A stretch of DNA of 64,000 bases from Metaphire vulgaris (taxonomy: Eukaryota > Annelida > Clitellata > Crassiclitellata > Megascolecidae). This document shows, in pieces, positions 1 through 21,967 of the stretch; position 1 is the stretch's first letter; each line of letters starts with the position of its first letter. The stretch is from NCBI GenBank assembly GCA_018105865.1, contig CM030872.1, forward strand, positions 8,654,516 through 8,718,515, given 5' to 3'. The notes under the pieces were generated by a model. It had not been told where the DNA came from. It ran no database searches and was given only the letters and a program-made list of their open reading frames with translations. A program made the translations under genes and the position numbers.

Positions 1-514
1 TCATCCAAGTTACGCCTCCTCCTGTGTTCCAGCGCGAATTAGACGTTTTTGTTAAAATCCGAGTGTCCAAGTCACTATAGGCAGTGGTTTCCATTTGCGT
101 ACAAAACGGTTTCACATCTGGGACGTGACCCTGGGCGAAAAAGGCGAAAAAGCAACAAAAACCAGATGGTAAAAAGCAAGCTAGCAGTTTCTTAGCTTAG
201 AAAACGACAGTTTCATCGCCAGGTAATACTGCTAGTAGAGTTAAGTACTGTGGGCAAGGCCATCCGTGGGACCATCTAACTGCCACCAATCGGCGTATAC
301 TATTATTATGTCTTTGATCTATCTACCGTTGGCCATACGAAACAGACAAGAAGACGAGGCAGGAAAAACGATGTCAGACAGACATCAAAACACAGATATT
401 GGTAGAGCGATAGGCGAACGGGGACGTGCAGACAAGCAGAGACATGAAGAAAGCGCTTGTTTACGATATATGTGTCGGTGTCGTGATTTTAAAACGGGAT
501 CTGCATATTGCAGT

Positions 515-831
515 CAGTGGCGGTTCCAGGATTTCTTGGTGGGGGGGGGGATGAAATGAATTCATAGGAAGTTGGTGGGGGATGAAAAGAGAAGGGAGAA
601 AATCAATAAAATTTGCCGAAAAAGGCTGATAAAAGAAAGCTGTTCGCCTACTTTTACTACACTTTTACCGAAAAACAGAAAAAATAGGTTGACAAGCAAA
701 CAAATGTCATTCGCACTTTCCCCGTAGTTTTACTAGACTTTTACTCCAAAAAATAGGTTTCACAAGCGAAAAAAGCCCGGAAGTACGGTGGGGGATGCAT
801 CCCCGCTCACCCCCACGTGGAACCGCCACGG
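515..831. mobile_element. hAT-type MITE, CAGTGGCGG family, copy 1
   Basis: The left end reads CAGTGGCGGTTCC and the right end is its near inverted complement, GGAACCGCCACGG. The inside is not coding. Flanking octamers (ATTGCAGT and AGTGCATC) match at 5 of 8 positions, so the target-site duplication is decayed. The same family recurs at 1001-1305 and 29325-29517, with a truncated copy at 61640-61694. Confidence 0.75.
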
Positions 832-980
832 AGTGCATCCTTTTCATTGTTAAATCTTGAAGAGAAGGTTGAGATGATTGAGACATCGACTTGTGGACAT
901 AATAGGCTGGAGGCTTCGTCGAATTCTTATTCAGAGGAGTTTTCTTATACTCTGCGATCTTTAATGCGCCTTAAGTATTT

Positions 981-1390
981 CAGTAGAACTTCGTTATAAC
1001 CAGTGGCGGCTCCAGGAATTCTTGGTGGGGGATGAAAAAATGTATAGGAAGTAGCTGGGGGATGCAAAGTGAAGAAGAAGAAAAGAAAAGAAAAGAGAGA
1101 AAAGAGTAATTTGTAGCGCTTTGCCCACTAAATGTTAATAAACCTTGCCAAAAAGGCCGACAAGCAAAAAAAGATGGTCATTCGCAGTATTTGTCACTAA
1201 ATTTTTAAAAACTCGCCGAAAAACAGGCTGACAAGCAAAAAAGGTCATCCGGAACCCCGGTGAGGGGGTACATCCTCAGTCGTCAGCATGGTGGAACCGC
1301 CACTGGTTATAACATACTTAGCGAGTCAGCAGTCTAAATTCTGCACTTTATGTCGGAGTTACGTTATATCCTATTATCCATTATGGTCGC
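981..1390 (+). mobile_element. Tigger-like MITE interrupted by a hAT MITE
   Basis: 981-1000 reads CAGTAGAACTTCGTTATAAC, the left terminus of a 117-bp family seen complete at 46880-46996 and 52888-53004. The sequence resumes after 1305 with GTTATAACATACTTAGCGAG, as in the intact copy at 52888. The right end is diverged and the limit near 1390 is approximate. The family is assigned to the pogo/Tigger group by its termini and TA target. Confidence 0.65.
1001..1305. mobile_element. hAT-type MITE, CAGTGGCGG family, copy 2, with perfect TSD
   Basis: The ends are CAGTGGCGGCTCC (1001) and GGAACCGCCACTG (to 1305), a 13-bp inverted repeat with one mismatch. It is flanked by a perfect 8-bp duplication GTTATAAC (993-1000 and 1306-1313), the hAT signature. 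It has no coding capacity and lies inside an older Tigger-like MITE. Confidence 0.9.
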
Positions 1391-1896
1391 GCTGAAACTT
1401 ATAATCTCAGCTTGTCCCTAGTAAGTTGTTCATGTATTTCCATTCTTTGTCTTCTTGTTTCTGAGGCTACAAATAACTACAAAACTGTGCAGTACACGAT
1501 GTCATAAATGCCTAATTCAGTTGCTGCATAATTGCCACAATGCTTTAGGCTATCTGCAGTCTAATAGCTATACAAGACCATCCAGTATTCTAGTGTTCTT
1601 GCGTCATAGTCTCAATTCTAATTCGATAACGTACATGTATACGGACATCCGAAGGGGGTACGAGGGGGTGCAATTGAACCCCCTAGAAAAATTGTGAAGC
1701 TATGAGAAAAGTAAAATTCCTTGTTTCTTTCGTCACGTGACCCTGTTTTGCAACCCCCCATGGAAAGTTGTTTTTTCATTTCTTTCGTCGCATGGCCCTG
1801 TTTTGCACCCCACCCCTTTGAAAAATTTCTGCGGAGGCGCCCGTGTTGACGTGCAAAGTAAATCCGGCTGCAATTCCTTCTTTTTTTCTTCCGCAG

Positions 1897-11101
<9,205 letters not shown>

Positions 11102-11524
11102 AACCGGCCGCTAGAGGCCCTTAATCTGTTCGATCAAACTGGGCACAGTACACAATACTGTTGCTCACAGTCGAAAGAACTTATATCCTTTTTGGACGAT
11201 CTATTAGACCACTGCAGTTTCCCTCAACTGGAATTCGAAGCCCCCTCGAGTCCTCTAGATTATAAAATCCTCAGAAGAAGAATGTCGCCAGACCATCCGT
11301 TTGTTCGTCTACGCTCAAGAAGTTGGTTTTTTTTTATCGGGGAGATAGAAGGACATATCCGGAGTCTTGGAAGACTTGTCGTTCAACTTTCCTCAATTTT
11401 CCCTGCTCAAAGATGGATTACAGGACTGACTGCTAGTCAGTTTTTGCACGATACATTGTTTTCGTCTTTATCTTGTCAGAGTTCCAGACTAGTGTGGGCA
11501 AACAACGCTACTATGACCCCTTAA

Positions 11525-11677
11525 CAGTGGCGTAGCGAGGGTTCCGGAATAGGAAGGGGCACATCAGGGGCGTAGCCAAGAATTTGATTTGGGCCTGGGG
11601 TATAAATTTCGGGGTATATATTGTTATATATATATATATATATGTTATATATACGGTATTAGATATACTGATTTTGA

Positions 11678-11728
<51 letters not shown>

Positions 11729-11977
11729 GTGTATGTATATACCGATTCACCCCCCGTTGCTACGCCCTGGGTCACATTGACATTTTCGGGTAAAAAAGTC
11801 CGACGAGCGAAGAAAAGGTCGCTCAGAAGGAATTCCTTGCACATTCACGTCCTTTCTTCAGTCATGCTATCTACCCTCCCCCCCAAAAAAACAACGTTTT
11901 CGCGCAAATTCCACGACCGGTCCCAAACGGAATAGAGGTCTTGCCCTCCCCTGTGCCCCCCCGTGGCTACGCCATTG
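11525..11977. mobile_element. Outer hAT-type MITE, CAGTGGCGTAGCG family
   Basis: Left end CAGTGGCGTAGCGAGG, right end GTGGCTACGCCATTG. Flanking CCCCTTAA and TCCTTTAG match at 5 of 8. It carries another MITE (11565-11769) near its left end. Confidence 0.75.
11565..11769. mobile_element. Inner hAT-type MITE, CAGGGGCGTAGCC family
   Basis: Left end CAGGGGCGTAGCCAAGAATT, right end GTTGCTACGCCCTG. Flanking GGGCACAT and GGTCACAT match at 7 of 8. It contains a long (TA)n core at 11680-11727 and resembles the outer element at 4316. Confidence 0.85.
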
Positions 11978-14900
11978 TCCTTTAGCCAGTTATTTTATAG
12001 AAAAAGCCCCAATTTTTTACAAGCCATCGCTCCCATTTTGAAATTCGTGGGAGTTGGCGCTCCCAAACCCCTAAAATTTGACATCGCCGTACATTTTCCC
12101 TCGCACGGTTCAATCGTACCATCGTTGGAACCACTAGATGTTATTCGATGAATAGTAAAATAGTCGAAATAGTAGTCAGATAGTCGAATAGTATTCAAGT
12201 TTAACGATGGACATACGGCAGAGTGGTTTTTGCATACATGATAGCGGTGTTGCTGTTGCTTTAATAAGATGGCTTTACATCTTGAACAGTCAAAAGTCTT
12301 TGATCAATGAAAATTAGGTAATACATACAGTAGGCCTATATCAGAAACATTGGGTAGTCATAACAATATAGTCATAACAATAATTATTACTAACCTCGAT
12401 TTCAAGAATTAGAAATAAAGTGAGGAATTGTTAAGTTGTGTATTTACTGCAACCTCAAAGTTTGGATGGAGAAAGACTCTATTATTGGTTTTAGTTGTGT
12501 AATAAGATAATTTGCATTCTCCGTGATAAGATGATGATAAGACAACCTACCTTCTCCGTGATAAGATGATAAGATAAACTAAAATCTCCATTCTCCGATA
12601 GTGAATTGACAGGTGTCTATCTATGGTATTTGGAAGGCGTGGTCACAAGAATAAATTACAAAGTTAACACTAATATTTAATTAGCAAATCATCACATTTT
12701 ATTGGCACGAGATAAACGCTCATATATCGCATTAGAATTGTAGGGGGCCTCCTACTGATGCCTTTGCACCAGAAATTTTGGGCAAATTCGCCTGGAAAAT
12801 GGCGATTTTTCTATTAAAACCTATACTCATATTAGCCTTTCATAGATGACAAAAACTAGACAAAAGTTAGCGATAAATCGTAGGCCCCCCACAGATATCA
12901 AACATCTAATTGCAGATCCCTAATAGGCATCGAATGAGCTTCAAATGGTGTGAGTTTCAAGAGAATCGGAGGACACAAATTTTTGCGACGAAAAACCCTG
13001 GACTAACCATCACGAAATTTTGAGAAACTTGACGAAAAATTCATGTCCGAAAATCGCTCAGATTTCGCAAGAGAAGTGTAGGGGGCCTCCTACTGATGCC
13101 TTTGCACCAGAAATTTTGGGCAATTTCCCATGGAAAATGGCGATTTTTCTATTGAAACCTATACGCTTATTAGCCTTACTTCGATGACAGAAACTCGACA
13201 AAAGTTAGCAAAAAATCGTAGGCCCCCCACAGATATCAAACATCTAATTGCAGATCCCTAATAGGCATCGAATGAGCTTCAACTGGTGTGAGTTTCAAGA
13301 GAATCGGAGGACACAAATTTTTTGCGACGAAAAAAACCCTGGACTAACCATCACGAAATTTTGAGAAACTTGACGAAAAATTCATGTCCGAAAATCGCTC
13401 AGATTTCGCAAGAGAAGTGTAGGGGGCCTCCTACTGATGCCTTTGCACCAGAAATTTTGGGCAAATTCGCCTGGAAAATGGCGATTTTTCTATTAAAACC
13501 TATACTGATATCACGCTTGTATAGATGACAAAAACTAGACAAAAGTTAGCGATAAATCGTAGGCCCCCCACAGATATCAAACATCTAATTGCAGATCCCA
13601 AATAGGCATCGAATGAGCTTCAACTGGTGTGAGTTTCAAGAGAATCGGAGGACACAAATTTTTGCGACGAAAAAACCCTGGACTAACCATCACGAAATTT
13701 TGAGAAACTTGACGAAAAATTCATGTCCGAAAATCGCTCAGATTTCGCAAGAGAAGTGTAGGGGGCCTCCTACTGATGCCTTTGCACCAGAAATTTTGGG
13801 CAATTTCCCATGGAAAATGGCGATTTTTCTATTGAAACCTATACGCTTATTAGCCTTACTTCGATGACAGAAACTCGACAAAAGTTAGCAAAAAAATCGT
13901 AGGCCCCCACAGATATCAAACATCTAATTGCAGATCCCTAATAGGCATCGAATGAGCTTCAACTGGTGTGAGTTTCAAGAGAATCGGAGGACACAAATTT
14001 TTGCGACGAAAAAAAACCCTGGACTAACCATCACGAAATTTTGAGAAACTTGACGAAAAATTCATGTCCGAAAATCGCTCAGATTTCGCAAGAGAAGTGT
14101 AGGGGCCTCCTACTGATGCCTTTGCACCAGAAATTTTGGGCAAATTCGCCTGGAAAATGGCGATTTTTCTATTAAAACCTATACTGATATCACGCTTGTA
14201 TAGATGACAAAAACTAGACAAAAGTTAGCGATAAATCGTAGGCCCCCCACAGATATCAAACATCTAATTGCAGATCCCTAATAGGCATCGAATGAGCTTC
14301 AAATGGTGTGAGTTTCAAGAGAATCGGAGGACACAAATTTTTTGCGACGAAAAAACCCTGGACTAACCATCACGAAATTTTGAGAAACTTGACGAAAAAT
14401 TCATGTCCGAAAATCGCTCAGATTTCGCAAGAGAAGTGTAGGGGCCTCCTAATGATGCATTTGCACCAGAAATTTTGGGCAAATTCGCCTGGAAAATGTC
14501 GATTTTTCTATTAAAACCTATACTCATATTAGCCTTTCATAGATGACAAAAACTAGACAAAAGTTAGCGATAAATCGTAGGCCCCCCACAGATATCAAAC
14601 ATCTAACTGCAGATCCCTAATAGGCATCGAATGAGCTTCAACGGGTGTGAGTTTCAAGAGAATCGGAGGACACAAATTTTTTGCGACGAAAAAACCTGGA
14701 CTAACAAAAAAACCCATCACGAAATTTTGAGAAACTTGACGAAAAATTCATGTCCGAAAATCGCTCAGATTTCGCAAGAGAAGTGTAGGGGGCCTCCTAC
14801 TGATGCATTTGCACCAGAAATTTTGGGCAAATTCGCCTGGAAAATGTCGATTTTTCTATTAAAACCTATACTCATATTAGCCTTTCATAGATGACAAAAA

Positions 14901-15126
14901 CTAGACAAAAGTTAGCGATAAATCGTAGGCCCCCCACAGATATCAAACATCTAATTGCAGATCCCAAATAGGCATCGAATGAGCTTCAACTGGTGTGAGT
15001 TTCAAGAGAATCGGAGGACACAAATTTTTTGCGACGAAAAAAACCCTGGACTAACCATCACGAAATTTTGAGAAACTTGACGAAAAATTCATGTCCGAAA
15101 ATCGCTCAGATTTCGCAAGAGAAGTG

Positions 15127-18100
15127 TAGGGGCCTCCTACTGATGCCTTTGCACCAGAAATTTTGGGCAATTTCCATGGAAAATGGCGATTTTTCTATTG
15201 AAACCTATATGCTTATTAGCCTTACTTCGATGACAGAAACTCGACAAAAGTTAGCAAAAAATCGTAGGCCCCCCACAGATATCAAACATCTAATTGCAGA
15301 TCCCTAATAGGCATCGAATGAGCTTCAACTGGTGTGAGTTTCAAGAGAATCGGAGGACACAAATTTTTTTGCGACGAAAAAACCTGGACTAACCATCACG
15401 AAATTTTGAGAAACTTGACGAAAAATTCATGTCCGAAAATCGCTCAGATTTCGCAAGAGAAGTGTAGGGGCCTCCTACTGATGCCTTTGCACCAGAAATT
15501 TTGGGCAAATTCGCCTGGAAAATGGCGATTTTTCTATTAAAACCTATACTGATATCACGCTTGTATAGATGACAAAAACTAGACAAAAGTTAGCGATAAA
15601 TCGTAGGCCCCCCACAGATATCAAACATCTAATTGCAGATCCCTAATAGGCATCGAATGAGCTTCAAATGGTGTGAGTTTCAAGAGAATCGGAGGACACA
15701 AATTTTTGCGACGAAAAAACCCTGGACTAACCATCACGAAATTTTGAGAAACTTGACGAAAAAATTCATGTCCGAAAATCGCTCAGATTTCGCAAGAGAA
15801 GTGTAGGGGCCTCCTAATGATGCATTTGCACCAGAAATTTTGGGCAAATTCGCCTGGAAAATGTCGATTTTTCTATTAAAACCTATACTCATATTAGCCT
15901 TTCATAGATGACAAAAACTAGACAAAAGTTAGCGATAAATCGTAGGCCCCCCACAGATATCAAACATCTAACTGCAGATCCCTAATAGGCATCGAATGAG
16001 CTTCAACGGGTGTGAGTTTCAAGAGAATCGGAGGACACAAATTTTTTGCGACGAAAAAAACCCTGGACTAACAAAAAAAAACCATCACGAAATTTTGAGA
16101 AACTTGACGAAAAATTCATGTCCGAAAATCGCTCAGATTTCGCAAGAGAAGTGTAGGGGGCCTCCTACTGATGCATTTGCACCAGAAATTTTGGGCAAAT
16201 TCGCCTGGAAAATGTCGATTTTTCTATTAAAACCTATACTCATATTAGCCTTTCATAGATGACAAAAACTAGACAAAAGTTAGCGATAAATCGTAGGCCC
16301 CCCACAGATATCAAACATCTAACTGCAGATCCCTAATAGGCATCGAATGAGCTTCAACGGGTGTGAGTTTCAAGAGAATCGGAGGACACAAATTTTTTGC
16401 GACGAAAAAAACCCTGGACTAACCATCACGAAATTTTGAGAAACTTGACGAAAAATTCATGTCCGAAAATCGCTCAGATTTCGCAAGAGAAGTGTAGGGG
16501 GCCTCCTACTGATGCCTTTGCACCAGAAATTTTGGGCAAATTCGCCTGGAAAATGTCGATTTTTCTATTAAAACCTATACTGATATCACGCTTGTATAGA
16601 TGACAAAAACTAGACAAAAGTTAGCGATAAATCGTAGGCCCCCCACAGATATCAAACATCTAATTGCAGATCCCTAATAGGCATCGAATGAGCTTCAAAT
16701 GGTGTGAGTTTCAAGAGAATCGGAGGACACAAATTTTTTGCGACCAAAAAAACCCTGGACTAACAACCATCACGAAATTTTGAGAAACTTGACGAAAAAT
16801 TCATGTCCGAAAATCGCTCAGATTTCGCAAGAGAAGTGTAGGGGGCCTCCTACTGATGCATTTGCACCAGAAATTTTGGGGAAATTCGCCTGGAAAATGG
16901 CGATTTTTCTATTAAAACCTATACTCATATTAGCCTTTCATAGATGACAAAAACTAGACAAAAGTTAGCGATAAATCGTAGGCCCCCCACAGATATCAAA
17001 CATCTAATTGCAGATCCCTAATAGGCATCGAATGAGCTTCAAATGGTGTGAGTTTCAAGAGAATCGGAGGACACAAATTTTTTGCGACGAAAAAAACCCT
17101 GGACTAACCATCACGAAATTTTGAGAAACTTGACGAAAAATTCATGTCCGAAAATCGCTCAGATTTCGCAAGAGAAGTGTAGGGGCCTCCTACTGATGCC
17201 TTTGCACCAGAAATTTTGGGCAATTTCCCATGGAAAATGGCGATTTTCTATTGAAACCTATACGCTTATTAGCCTTACTTGATGACAGAAACTCGACAAA
17301 AGTTAGCAAAAATCGTAGGCCCCCACAGATATCAAACATCTAATTGCAGATCCCTAATTGGCATCGAATGAGCTTCAACTGGTGTGAGTTTCAAGAGAAT
17401 CGGAGGACACAAATTTTTTGCGACGAAAAAAACCTGGACTAACCATCACGAAATTTTGAGAAACTTGACGAAAAATTCATGTCCGAAAATCGCTCAGATT
17501 TCGAAAGAGAAGTGTAGGGGCCTCCTACTGATGCCTTTGCACCAGAAATTTTGGGCAAATTCGCCTGGAAAATGGCGATTTTTCTATTAAAACCTATACT
17601 GATATCACGCTTGTATAGATGACAAAAACTAGACAAAAGTTAGCGATAAATCGTAGGCCCCCCACAGATATCAAACATCTAATTGCAGATCCCAAATAGG
17701 CATCGAATGAGCTTCAACTGGTGTGAGTTTCAAGAGAATCGGAGGACACAAATTTTTTGCGACGAAAAAAACCCTGGACTAACCATCACGAAATTTTGAG
17801 AAACTTGACGAAAAATTCATGTCCGAAAATCGCTCAGATTTCGCAAGAGAAGTGTAGGGGGCCTCCTACTGATGCCTTTGCACCAGAAATTTTGGGCAAT
17901 TTCCATGGAAAATGGCGATTTTTCTATTGAAACCTATACGCTTATTAGCCTTACTTCGATGACAGAAACTCGACAAAAGTTAGCAAAAAATCGTAGGCCC
18001 CCCACAGATATCAAACATCTAATTGCAGATCCCTAATAGGCATCGAATGAGCTTCAACTGGTGTGAGTTTCAAGAGAATCGGAGGACACAAATTTTTTGC

Positions 18101-18535
18101 GACGAAAAACCCTGGACTAACCATCACGAAATTTTGAGAAACTTGACGAAAAATTCATGTCCGAAAATCGCTCAGATTTCGCAAGAGAAGTGTAGGGGGC
18201 CTCCTACTGATGCCTTTGCACCAGAAATTTTGGGCAAATTCGCCTGGAAAATGGCGATTTTTCTATTAAAACCTATACTGATATCACGCTTGTATAGATG
18301 ACAAAAACTAGACAAAAGTTAGCGATAAATCGTAGGCCCCCCACAGATATCAAACATCTAATTGCAGATCCCTAATAGGCATCGAATGAGCTTCAAATGG
18401 TGTGAGTTTCAAGAGAATCGGAGGACACAAATTTTTTGCGACGAAAAAAACCCTGGACTAACCATCACGAAATTTTGAGAAACTTGACGAAAAATTCATG
18501 TCCGAAAATCGCTCAGATTTCGCAAGAGAAGTGTA
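15127..18535 (+). repeat. Higher-order unit, first copy (A B C D B' E A B A B C...)
   Basis: Ten monomers here and the start of the next (15127 to 18535 on) have the same subtype order as those from 20593 on: A, B, C, D, B', E, A, B, A, B, C. The distance is 16 monomers: matching B' landmarks at 16397 and 21869 are 5,472 bp apart. Confidence 0.8.
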
Positions 18536-21500
18536 GGGGCCTCCTAATGATGCATTTGCACCAGAAATTTTGGGCAAATTCGCCTGGAAAATGTCGATTT
18601 TTCTATTAAAACCTATACTCATATTAGCCTTTCATAGATGACAAAAACTAGACAAAAGTTAGCGATAAATCGTAGGCCCCCCACAGATATCAAACATCTA
18701 ACTGCAGATCCCTAATAGGCATCGAATGAGCTTCAACGGGTGTGAGTTTCAAGAGAATCGGAGGACACAAATTTTTTGCGACGAAAAAAACCCTGGACTA
18801 ACAAAAAAAACCCATCACGAAATTTTGAGAAACTTGACGAAAAATTCATGTCCGAAAATCGCTCAGATTTCGCAAGAGAAGTGTAGGGGGCCTCCTACTG
18901 ATGCATTTGCACCAGAAATTTTGGGCAAATTCGCCTGGAAAATGTCGATTTTTCTATTAAAACCTATACTCATATTAGCCTTTCATAGATGACAAAAACT
19001 AGACAAAAGTTAGCGATAAATCGTAGGCCCCCCACAGATATCAAACATCTAATTGCAGATCCCAAATAGGCATCGAATGAGCTTCAACTGGTGTGAGTTT
19101 CAAGAGAATCGGAGGACACAAATTTTTTGCGACGAAAAAAACCCTGGACTAACCATCACGAAATTTTGAGAAACTTGACGAAAAATTCATGTCCGAAAAT
19201 CGCTCAGATTTCGCAAGAGAAGTGTAGGGGGCCTCCTACTGATGCCTTTGCACCAGAAATTTTGGGCAATTTCCCATGGAAAATGGCGATTTTTCTATTG
19301 AAACCTATACGCTTATTAGCCTTACTTCGATGACAGAAACTCGACAAAAGTTAGCAAAAAATCGTAGGCCCCCCACAGATATCAAACATCTAATTGCAGA
19401 TCCCTAATTGGCATCGAATGAGCTTCAACTGGTGTGAGTTTCAAGAGAATCGGAGGACACAAATTTTTTGCGACGAAAAAAACCCTGGACTAACCATCAC
19501 GAAATTTTGAGAAACTTGACGAAAAATTCATGTCCGAAAATCGCTCAGATTTCGCAAGAGAAGTGTAGGGGGCCTCCTACTGATGCCTTTGCACCAGAAA
19601 TTTTGGGCAAATTCGCCTGGAAAATGGCGATTTTTCTATTAAAACCTATACTGATATCACGCTTGTATAGATGACAAAAACTAGACAAAAGTTAGCGATA
19701 AATCGTAGGCCCCACAGATATCAAACATCTAATTGCAGATCCTAATAGGCATCGAATGAGCTTCAAATGGTGTGAGTTTCAAGAGAATCGGAGGACACAA
19801 ATTTTTTTGCGACGAAAAAACCCTGGACTAACCATCACGAAATTTTGAGAAACTTGACGAAAAATTCATGTCCGAAAATCGCTCAGATTTCGCAAGAGAA
19901 GTGTAGGGGCCTCCTAATGATGCATTTGCACCAGAAATTTTGGGCAAATTCGCCTGGAAAATGTCGATTTTTCTATTAAAACCTATACTCATATTAGCCT
20001 TTCATAGATGACAAAAACTAGACAAAAGTTAGCGATAAATCGTAGGCCCCCCACAGATATCAAACATCTAACTGCAGATCCCTAATAGGCATCGAATGAG
20101 CTTCAACGGGTGTGAGTTTCAAGAGAATCGGAGGACACAAATTTTTGCGACGAAAAAAACCCTGGACTAACAAAAAAAACCCATCACGAAATTTTGAGAA
20201 ACTTGACGAAAAATTCATGTCCGAAAATCGCTCAGATTTCGCAAGAGAAGTGTAGGGGGCCTCCTACTGATGCATTTGCACCAGAAATTTTGGGCAAATT
20301 CGCCTGGAAAATGTCGATTTTTCTATTAAAACCTATACTCATATTAGCCTTTCATAGATGACAAAAACTAGACAAAAGTTAGCGATAAATCGTAGGCCCC
20401 CCACAGATATCAAACATCTAATTGCAGATCCCAAATAGGCATCGAATGAGCTTCAACTGGTGTGAGTTTCAAGAGAATCGGAGGACACAAATTTTTTTGC
20501 GACGAAAAAACCTGGACTAACCATCACGAAATTTTGAGAAACTTGACGAAAAATTCATGTCCGAAAATCGCTCAGATTTCGCAAGAGAAGTGTAGGGGCC
20601 TCCTACTGATGCCTTTGCACCAGAAATTTTGGGCAATTTCCCATGGAAAATGGCGATTTTTCTATTGAAACCTATACGCTTATTAGCCTTACTTCGATGA
20701 CAGAAACTCGACAAAAGTTAGCAAAAAATCGTAGGCCCCCCACAGATATCAAACATCTAATTGCAGATCCCTAATAGGCATCGAATGAGCTTCAACTGGT
20801 GTGAGTTTCAAGAGAATCGGAGGACACAAATTTTTTTGCGACGAAAAAACCCTGGACTAACCATCACAGAAATTTTGAGAAACTTGACGAAAAATTCATG
20901 TCCGAAAATCGCTCAGATTTCGCAAGAGAAAGTGTAGGGGCCTCCTACTGATGCCTTTGCACCAGAAATTTTGGGCAAATTCGCCTGGAAAATGGCGATT
21001 TTTCTATTAAAACCTATACTGATATCACGCTTGTATAGATGACAAAAACTAGACAAAAGTTAGCGATAAATCGTAGGCCCCCCACAGATATCAAACATCT
21101 AATTGCAGATCCCTAATAGGCATCGAATGAGCTTCAAATGGTGTGAGTTTCAAGAGAATCGGAGGACACAAATTTTTTGCGACGAAAAAAACCCTGGACT
21201 AACCATCACGAAATTTTGAGAAACTTGACGAAAAATTCATGTCCGAAAATCGCTCAGATTTCGCAAGAGAAGTGTAGGGGGCCTCCTAATGATGCATTTG
21301 CACCAGAAATTTTGGGCAAATTCGCCTGGAAAATGTCGATTTTTCTATTAAAACCTATACTCATATTAGCCTTTCATAGATGACAAAAACTAGACAAAAG
21401 TTAGCGATAAATCGTAGGCCCCCCACAGATATCAAACATCTAACTGCAGATCCCTAATAGGCATCGAATGAGCTTCAACGGGTGTGAGTTTCAAGAGAAT

Positions 21501-21967
21501 CGGAGGACACAAATTTTTTGCGACGAAAAAAACCCTGGACTAACAAAAAAAACCCATCACGAAATTTTGAGAAACTTGACGAAAAATTCATGTCCGAAAA
21601 TCGCTCAGATTTCGCAAGAGAAGTGTAGGGGGCCTCCTACTGATGCATTTGCACCAGAAATTTTGGGCAAATTCGCCTGGAAAATGTCGATTTTTCTATT
21701 AAAACCTATACTCATATTAGCCTTTCATAGATGACAAAAACTAGACAAAAGTTAGCGATAAATCGTAGGCCCCCCACAGATATCAAACATCTAACTGCAG
21801 ATCCCTAATAGGCATCGAATGAGCTTCAACGGGTGTGAGTTTCAAGAGAATCGGAGGACACAAATTTTTTGCGACGAAAAAAACCCTGGACTAACCATCA
21901 CGAAATTTTGAGAAACTTGACGAAAAATTCATGTCCGAAAATCGCTCAGATTTCGCAAGAGAAGTGT
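17855..21967 (+). repeat. ABCD tetramer repeated three times
   Basis: Twelve successive monomers run A-B-C-D, A-B-C-D, A-B-C-D, a 1.37-kb unit times three. Each D monomer shows the ACTAACAAAAAAAACCC insertion (near 18800, 20165, 21540). Confidence 0.85.

Larger units (their letters stand above)
1..1896. other. Tropomyosin upstream intron or 5' flank
   Basis: This stretch precedes the first visible tropomyosin exon and ends in a pyrimidine-rich acceptor (CCGCAG at 1891-1896). It is probably the intron between coding exon 1 and exon 2. I found no tropomyosin exon 1 here, long or short isoform. It holds two hAT-type MITEs (515-831, 1001-1305), a Tigger-like MITE split by the second one, and at 1640-1850 an unclassified stretch with two copies of a CATGGCCCTGTTTTGCA-like phrase. 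Positions 1-514 show nothing I recognise. Confidence 0.6.
11102..12716 (+). other. Tropomyosin 3' UTR and 3' flank
   Basis: There is no further coding sequence after the stop. 11102-11524 is probably 3' UTR. 11525-11977 is a nested pair of hAT MITEs. 11978-12716 is AT-rich with short repeats such as CTCCGTGATAAGATGAT at 12517-12570. Candidate AATAAA signals sit near 12415 and 12650. I cannot tell which is used. Confidence 0.6.
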
